This document shows, one piece after another, positions 58,501-64,000 of a stretch of 64,000 nt of DNA. The DNA is from Vanilla planifolia (taxonomy: Eukaryota > Streptophyta > Magnoliopsida > Asparagales > Orchidaceae): positions 7,061,501-7,125,500 of the forward strand of contig CM043878.1 in assembly GCA_023846275.1 (NCBI GenBank), written 5' to 3'. The notes under the pieces were generated by a model that made no database searches, had not been told where the DNA came from, and worked only from the letters and a program-made list of their open reading frames with translations. How positions within the stretch are numbered: the first letter of the stretch is position 1; each line of letters begins with the position of its first letter. A program made the translations under genes and the position numbers.

Positions 58501-61500
58501 ATTGCATGATCTTTACTTTATACTTGTCTACCAAAGCTCACAGCACATACTAATCCACAGTTGTATGGTTTTGTTATCACCAAATCACCTAAAATATAGG
58601 ATCAATAAATAAAAAAAACAATAATATTAACAACAATACCATATAACTCTTCTTGGCATCAATATGAAACTAGAAGCTACTAAATTTAGCATTTAAAGCT
58701 GAACATATGTAAGAAGTAAGAAAAAGCTGCTATCACAACGAAAAGATTCAATTGGCATACCTATGATACAAGTAAAAGAAGGAAAAGTTCTGCTCCAAAT
58801 AGGAGCATTCTGCAGTAGTCTTCATATGCAACTCACTTAGGTTCCAAATATCACTAGTATTTCGAGCCTTACCAACTTTGTCCACTTTGCAAACACAACC
58901 AATTTGGAGGATTGCATTGAATTGTAAAGGCACCTTCGTCTCATAGATACCCTGTAATAAGCATAATCCAATGTAAAATGAAATTGGCAATTACATAAGT
59001 TCAGATTTCCAGCAATATGTTATAATATGCATCATGTAAGTTCATAGAGAAAATACTTGTTTAAACAAGGAATAGAAAATTAAAAATAAAAAAAGTAACA
59101 ATTTGAGTAACTAGTAAAAACAAACATCAAGGGTTTAAATTTTAGAAAAGAGCAGAACATGTGGAAGTGCTATACAAGAATGGTAATTCTTGACTTCGTA
59201 CAAGTGATAAGAGTTAATCACGTGGTATCGTTGCATAATAAAAGTAATACGTGATTCAAGTACAAGGGAGCACTTCAATGAAATAAATAGAAACTTTGAG
59301 AACCAAAAAGGAAGTTTGTGTAAATGACAAGCTTGTTAATTCATTTACGAAGTCAACCAACAACCAGATTATCCTACTTTTCTACACCATCAAATTCAAA
59401 TTGCAATATGAGAAGAAGAACAAAGAAAATTTAGTTTTGCACAGATCTCCTCCATGGAAAATGAACCTTGCACTAATGGCTAGCAAAGAAAGGAACAAGT
59501 GCTCAACATCATCATTCAAAACAGGATCTCATGATGAAAAACTATCCATTTCCCTAATGCCCACATACAAATACAAACAAAGACACCATGCTTATTAATT
59601 ATAATTAGAAAAAGAAAATCTCAAACATACTAGCCATGCAGAAGACATGGTCAGGTTAATAGTTCTGCACAAACATTAAGCAGAAGACTTCTAAGGGTTT
59701 GAAAAAGACCACTAACTTCAACTTCTGGATCGGCCAAGTGTATAGCAAGTTTCTTGCTTTCAGCCAGGAACTGTTCTTCATCAATGACTACCTGTACAAA
59801 TTATTTCAATCACAAAAACCAAAGTGATATAGTTCCAAAACAAATATCACAAGAGAGGATCACCTCGATGAGGTTGAAGGTAGGTCTACCATGAGGAAGA
59901 GTTTTATTCACACGTCTCCCAGGAAACTCTTCAGTAATTGGTGCTTTAGAATTAAGATAAAAGACTCTAGGAACGTCAATGTGAACCTTAAGCATGGCAC
60001 TATCCACAATTATCCAGGCTTGGAATCGCCCAGGTTTTGCACTAGGGAGGAGTTGCATTATCTGAATTGCAGAATTACCCTACTTATTACAAACGTCTAG
60101 CATATGAAAACTGAAACAAAATGGATAATTGCACACATACAAAAATTTCAAACCTGCCAGTGATGTCTGCGAAGGGCCAGCCCATGCTTTCTAAAGAACA
60201 AATTCATTCCATTTTTTTCTCTGTTGTTCAAGTATACTGCTGGCTCTGACAATTTGACAGCAGCAGCCGATAATGACCTTCCACCATATCTGAAAGGCAG
60301 AGATTCATTTAGCAAGGGTGAAAATTCATATGAATTTACAATTTCCATTTCTCAATAGCATAATGCAAAAGGTTTAGCTTTTAGAGTCGCATACCAGATA
60401 CAGATTAGCACCAAGTACATTGTATAAGCAAAAAAGTCTCCAAGCTATGAGAGCCTTATCATGAGTGAATAGCAACATTGGAGAGAAAGTATCATTCATA
60501 TGCAAATCACATCCCTTTTTTTTATCAAATGGAGAGTTATTGTCTTAAAAATAAACTCAAAGTTAATTTTAATAAGGATACCATTGCTTCCAAGATGAAT
60601 AAAAAGAACTATTTAAGAAAAATGAAATAAAATAAAATGCCAGGAATCTTTTTCAAGAATCAGATGCACCATTGGAAAGCATATCGGGTATAGCAATGAA
60701 AAAAAAAAATCCTTACTAGAAATTCATTCTAAGGCTGTAATCATAAGCAATCAACTTTATGGGGATATTAAATAACAAAATAGACTTACTACCACTCAAA
60801 AGAAGTCCTACATACCAAAAGGAACCTTAAACAGCACCCTAACCAACCTACGTCCTTCAGTTACAGGTCTGAATGGCAAACATTAAAAAATTACACAAAA
60901 CAACAGCTGATGTTCCTAAAACTTGAATGGTATTTCCAATCAAAATATCAAATAACGGTAAGATTTTCATAATATAATTTCAACACTCTTATGCAACTAA
61001 TAAATGTATCTCAATATAACCGGATGAAAAGCAGTAGCATGATGTATACTTAAAATGGTACCAAATTCCAACACTGATTGTTCTGATATTTAATCCATAA
61101 TTTATTCTTTCTTTCTGAATTAAATTGTTTGAGTAATTCGACTGCTTTAAGTAAATTAACTTATAGGATATAATAGTATCATTTCCAAAAGGTAGATGTC
61201 TTTTTCACAAATCTCCATTAGCAATTACCTCCTCTTCTTTCTCTGTTCAAGAGTTGCCTTCCATTTTCTCTTCTTATGATCAAGCCAACCTTGATAATCA
61301 ACATTTTTATCTATGCTTTCCTGGGAATTGCTGACATGTTCTAGAAAAGGTCCATTGGACATATGAATCCCATTTGCTTGAGAAGAATCTTCTACTGAAA
61401 CAATCTCTTGGCTAACAAAATTATGAACCACTGGACGAGGCCCTTGTCTAGAGACATTACTGTTAATGACAATATCTTCCAAGTCATTGATATTTGAATC

Positions 61501-63150
61501 GTTCATATGTTTCCTTCTTGTGTTGAAGACATCAACTAGCTTCCGTTGGCGAAAGCGATCCTCCTTATCACGAACCTTCTTGTGCAGCCATTCAGGATGC
61601 ATCACTCTAGGGACAGGATTAGAAATCTGGAAGAAAGATTGGATTTACACCTTCAGTCGACCTCGAAAAAATTCTAGAACAGCAGGTACAAGCTAGAAAA
61701 CAACAACAATTCCTCAAGACCCACCTTCTGCATTGCTGCAGGAATGGTAATAATCTTTTGAATAGTTGAACAAAGACGCTGCTTGTAGTAAGACCAGTCC
61801 ACAATAGATCTAATGCTGACAACAGAAGAAACCTTGCACCATTTCCTTAGATAAAACCTTTCAATTTCTAAGAAGAACATTACACATGAATATTGATTAG
61901 CAACCACACACATAACTGATTAAAATACTGAAATACAATACATAAAACTGCGAACATAAGGCAATAATACCTGCCTCAGTACCAAATATTGCTACAGGTA
62001 TAGCACGCTCACTTACTGGAGTGCCCTGGATGACATTTAAGAGGGTAATTGAGAAGAAGAAGAATGACCTCACGTATTCAAGATAACTAAAGAACAATGT
62101 TGACGATTACCACCTAACAATGCTAGGCTTTAGCTGATAAAATTAGTGACAAGGAATGATATATCTTAACAAAGAAATATATGAGCAACTACAAAAAAAA
62201 AGCCCTATTTTTTAAGAAGAAATTGCATGAATAACCAAAAAGGTGAAAGCCAATTCTGTTGTCCAAATTTTAGAATAGGATTTAACGTAATTGCAAAAAC
62301 ATCACCAGAAATAGCTCCTTCAAAGACACAGGGAACAGTAAGGCATGCAAAATGCAAGTCACATTCCATTCCCATGTAGGCTTTGACATATTCAAAACAT
62401 TAAACATCTTAACGCTAATTATGTTGAACTGACATGAATCATAAAAAATTCCTTTCACCTTCATTACTATAGTCTAGGCCACAAAGTGAAAGTATCCACA
62501 AAAAATTGCTATTGTTCTCAAAGGAACGCACAAGCATCAATTATATGGAGACAGGAAAAATAATTGTCAGTCTGTTGAGTGATGCACACATCAATGCAAT
62601 ATATTGGTAGGAAACTCAAGAGTAGCACGATAAGGCATATCATAACAAAGGCTGAAGAAATAAGTGCATGAAAATCTTGAAATAGCATTACAAGTCAAAA
62701 ACATTTCAGTATATAGCAGGTTAAACATGGATCCAGGGACATTCACCTGTGGCTCACGGGCAACAATGTACTGACAATGTAGACCCTTGTCTTTAACCAT
62801 CGCATCACCAAGAAAATCGGCAAGGCGTTTTGCAGTAGTCAAAGCACATGATTTTTGTTCACCATAGTCCACCAAAGATTTGCTCATGGTGCTTGATTCT
62901 GATATATAATCAAGCAACTCACTATCAGCAATGTCAATTCCTTGGCTCTGATGGAAGGAAAAGAAATATTCAGCAAAATATCAAGGTTTTATTGTTTAAC
63001 ATAACTGTCAAAATAAAACTTTCATCTGAACAGCCTGCATGGCATCCGACTCACATCCAAAAGATCTAGCCATCGATTAGCAACTGCTGCTACAGCTGCA
63101 TAGCATTCCTCTAAGGTTGAACCTTGCAGGAATTTATCAAAAACTTCTGC
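49221..63150 (-). CDS. POL2A: DNA polymerase epsilon catalytic subunit, C-terminal 1,235 residues (5' partial)
   Basis: Twenty-five exons, 5' to 3': 63150-63055, 62947-62747, 62025-61971, 61867-61725, 61626-61229, 60289-60154, 60061-59864, 59791-59717, 58951-58761, 55763-55580, 55500-55436, 53876-53744, 53636-53535, 53453-53370, 52677-52603, 52439-52380, 52285-52032, 51928-51880, 51639-51479, 51382-51316, 50731-50606, 50458-50288, 50199-49987, 49897-49791 and 49584-49221 (TAA). Every junction is GT/AG and phases agree throughout (3,708 nt). The N-terminal part shown is the end of the family-B polymerase ([43 protein letters not shown] [29 protein letters not shown]). The inactive exonuclease-polymerase half (DUF1744 region) follows, then the C-terminal cysteine modules. 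It is the leading-strand replicase, acting in the nucleus. Plant orthologues are about 2,160 aa, so the catalytic half lies beyond the window. Confidence 0.97.
52678..53369 (-). other. Intron between polymerase epsilon exons 14 and 15
   Basis: This 692-bp intron joins RDQQQ to [14 protein letters not shown]. Its first part is open in a frame different from the exon (to about 53123), with a protein-like sequence ([20 protein letters not shown]) that I could not relate to the polymerase or any transposon. Confidence 0.6.
53877..55435 (-). other. Intron between polymerase epsilon exons 11 and 12 (1.56 kb)
   Basis: Joins LVEYR to [10 protein letters not shown]. It is AT-rich and has short open frames but no recognised element. 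Confidence 0.6.
56190..56715 (-). repeat. Direct repeat A (LTR-like) in polymerase epsilon intron
   Basis: It aligns with 58115-58595 over about 0.5 kb. Shared words in the same order include TTACATC(G/A)TATT, CATGTATTGA, TTAAGCTCAATG, TAGACCACTTA, CATGAGTATG, TCCTAAGTG, TTATTGTAGG, TTTAGATG, CTTTACTT and TTTTGTTATCA. Estimated identity by eye is about 75-80%. Confidence 0.75.
56716..58114 (-). mobile_element. Internal region of putative small LTR element in polymerase epsilon intron
   Basis: About 1.4 kb lies between the two direct repeats. On the minus strand it has a 75-codon open frame (57431-57204; [20 protein letters not shown]) whose family I do not recognise. At 57540-58000 it has a series of TACGAT...ATTGTATG words. 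No gag, RT or integrase was seen. Orientation is uncertain: minus is suggested because the outer end of repeat B reads TTTGGTGATAACAAAA on the minus strand, a style typical of copia LTR starts. Confidence 0.5.
57540..57990. repeat. Dispersed TACGATgA...TATTGTATG dyad words
   Basis: TACGATGAT, ATATTGTATGAC, ATATTGTATGAA, ATATTGTATGG, TACGATAAACAATCGTATTG and similar words recur about every 60-70 bp. One of them (ATACGATAAACAATCGTAT) is an interrupted inverted repeat. Confidence 0.5.
58115..58595 (-). repeat. Direct repeat B (LTR-like) in polymerase epsilon intron
   Basis: Partner of 56190-56715, in the same orientation. The right end is near ATCACCAAATCAC, the left near GTACAAATATGATAG. Confidence 0.75.
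60290..61228 (-). other. Intron between polymerase epsilon exons 5 and 6 (0.94 kb)
   Basis: Joins EQRKKRR to [15 protein letters not shown]-rich; no element recognised. Confidence 0.6.
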
Positions 63151-64000
63151 CTAAAAAAGCAATTTATATAAAAAAAGAAAATAAGTAACTCATGACAGAA
63201 GATACTGAGGTTCAGGTTGCTAGTAAACAACTAAAAATTACAGTCATATGAATAAATCAAAGAAATTATCTCCTGTAAATTTATCAATTCTGGTTGCTCA
63301 ACATTTTATTGCTAGATTTAATCTGTTGGCCTAGCAAGACAAAACCTTCTCTGCAATCAAGATTGGATGCTGCCCATGTCAGATTCACCATATAGGAAAA
63401 TCTCACATGCACTTAAAGAGATTGGTGGCAATATACATTTCATGTAGGGTGTCATCACATACATAATTTTGGCCCATTTGGCTCCCATTAAGATTAATGA
63501 TGTACTACATAAGATTCTCGAGCACATACATAAAGGGAAAAGAAATGCTTGAATAGCGAGATGGATTCGTTAAGGATATCAAGCATATCAGTAATTCCTT
63601 TTATATGTATCAGATGCTCACCTCAAACTACTGCATGCTGCACTGGCACTTGCCATCTTTTTTAATTTCAAGTAAAAACTTGTTTTCACATCCAAAAAGT
63701 GTAAAAACCACAATATTTAAAGGAGGATTATTTAATTAATAGCACTATGAACAAAGAGACAAGTCTGATTTTTTCCGATTCATGTCCTCATGTAGGTTGG
63801 CATTTGGTATCATCTATATTCGTTATAGCAGATACATTGATTCAATATGGCCCTTGCATTTTGGACAATGTTTTTGGATTTTTGTTGGTAAAACAGAAAA
63901 CACTTTTACATAAGATAGCATCTGAAACACAATTCTTAATCACCAAGATGCCAAAAATGACTCTAGTCCATCCAATAGATGCCTATATTTTGTACAATTT
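63151..64000 (-). other. Intron of polymerase epsilon upstream of the first visible exon
   Basis: The acceptor at 63152-63151 (TTTTTTAG) precedes [18 protein letters not shown]. No further polymerase exon was found up to the window edge, so this intron is longer than 0.85 kb and the next exon lies outside. Confidence 0.6.

Larger units (their letters stand above)
55764..58760 (-). other. Long intron between polymerase epsilon exons 9 and 10 (3.0 kb)
   Basis: Joins FFYLYH to [14 protein letters not shown], with the AGT codon for Ser split by the intron. It contains the direct-repeat pair and intervening DNA described separately. Without it the intron would be about 0.6 kb. Confidence 0.8.

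Noticed and set aside
1..64000. Integrated pararetrovirus or organelle DNA
   Set aside because: No movement-protein or coat-protein motifs of plant pararetroviruses and no plastid or mitochondrial genes were recognised; all RT motifs fit copia or LINE elements.
1..64000. tRNA or rRNA genes
   Set aside because: I found no cloverleaf with A and B boxes and no rRNA-like segments; the tRNA-like words found are primer binding sites of LTR elements.

Overview
The window is nuclear DNA of a flowering plant. The evidence is spliced genes with GT/AG introns, a chloroplast-targeted acyl carrier protein with a transit peptide, the catalytic subunit of replicative DNA polymerase epsilon, a CONSTANS-like double B-box exon, and abundant Ty1/copia, Ty3/gypsy and L1-type retroelements. 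The GC-rich LINE and GC-rich B-box exon in a strongly AT-rich background would fit a monocot, but the species cannot be fixed from the sequence.

Layout. 0.6-0.9 kb: one internal exon of an unidentified minus-strand gene. 1.26-11.85 kb: a heavily decayed plus-strand Ty1/copia element (5' LTR, PBS, gag, protease, integrase, RT, RNase H, polypurine tract; no 3' LTR found). Inside its gag, at 3.74-7.5 kb, sits a minus-strand LTR element with a Ty3/gypsy-type gag and no recognisable pol, associated with three LTR copies. 13.57-14.06 kb: first coding exon of a B-box (CONSTANS-like) gene on the minus strand, for which I could not find the downstream CCT exon. 14.3-31.2 kb: about 17 kb of very AT-rich DNA with microsatellites, minisatellites and unidentifiable repeat relics and no convincing gene. 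31.24-37.49 kb: a nearly intact, GC-rich LINE (L1 type) with an exact 15-bp target-site duplication and a poly(A) tail.

38.17-48.43 kb (plus): a complete four-exon plastid acyl carrier protein gene (142 codons). Its first intron is about 9.5 kb because it carries an antisense Ty1/copia relic and other repeats. 49.22-63.15 kb (minus): the 3' 25 coding exons (1,235 residues) of DNA polymerase epsilon catalytic subunit, from the end of the polymerase domain to the C-terminal cysteine modules; the 5' half lies beyond the right edge. Its 3-kb intron 55764-58760 carries a pair of about 0.5-kb direct repeats, probably the LTRs of a small non-autonomous element. The two genes converge tail to tail about 0.8 kb apart, and a perfect 54-bp palindrome lies in that gap.

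The genes do not form a pathway: one serves plastid fatty-acid synthesis, one nuclear DNA replication, one probably transcriptional regulation. I found no new multi-gene system. The most unusual structures are the nested gag-only LTR element, the gag-less-protein damage of the LINE (a stop codon replacing a zinc-knuckle cysteine; a 22-G run that shifts frame and is later compensated), the palindrome between the convergent genes, and the LTR pair inside the polymerase intron.
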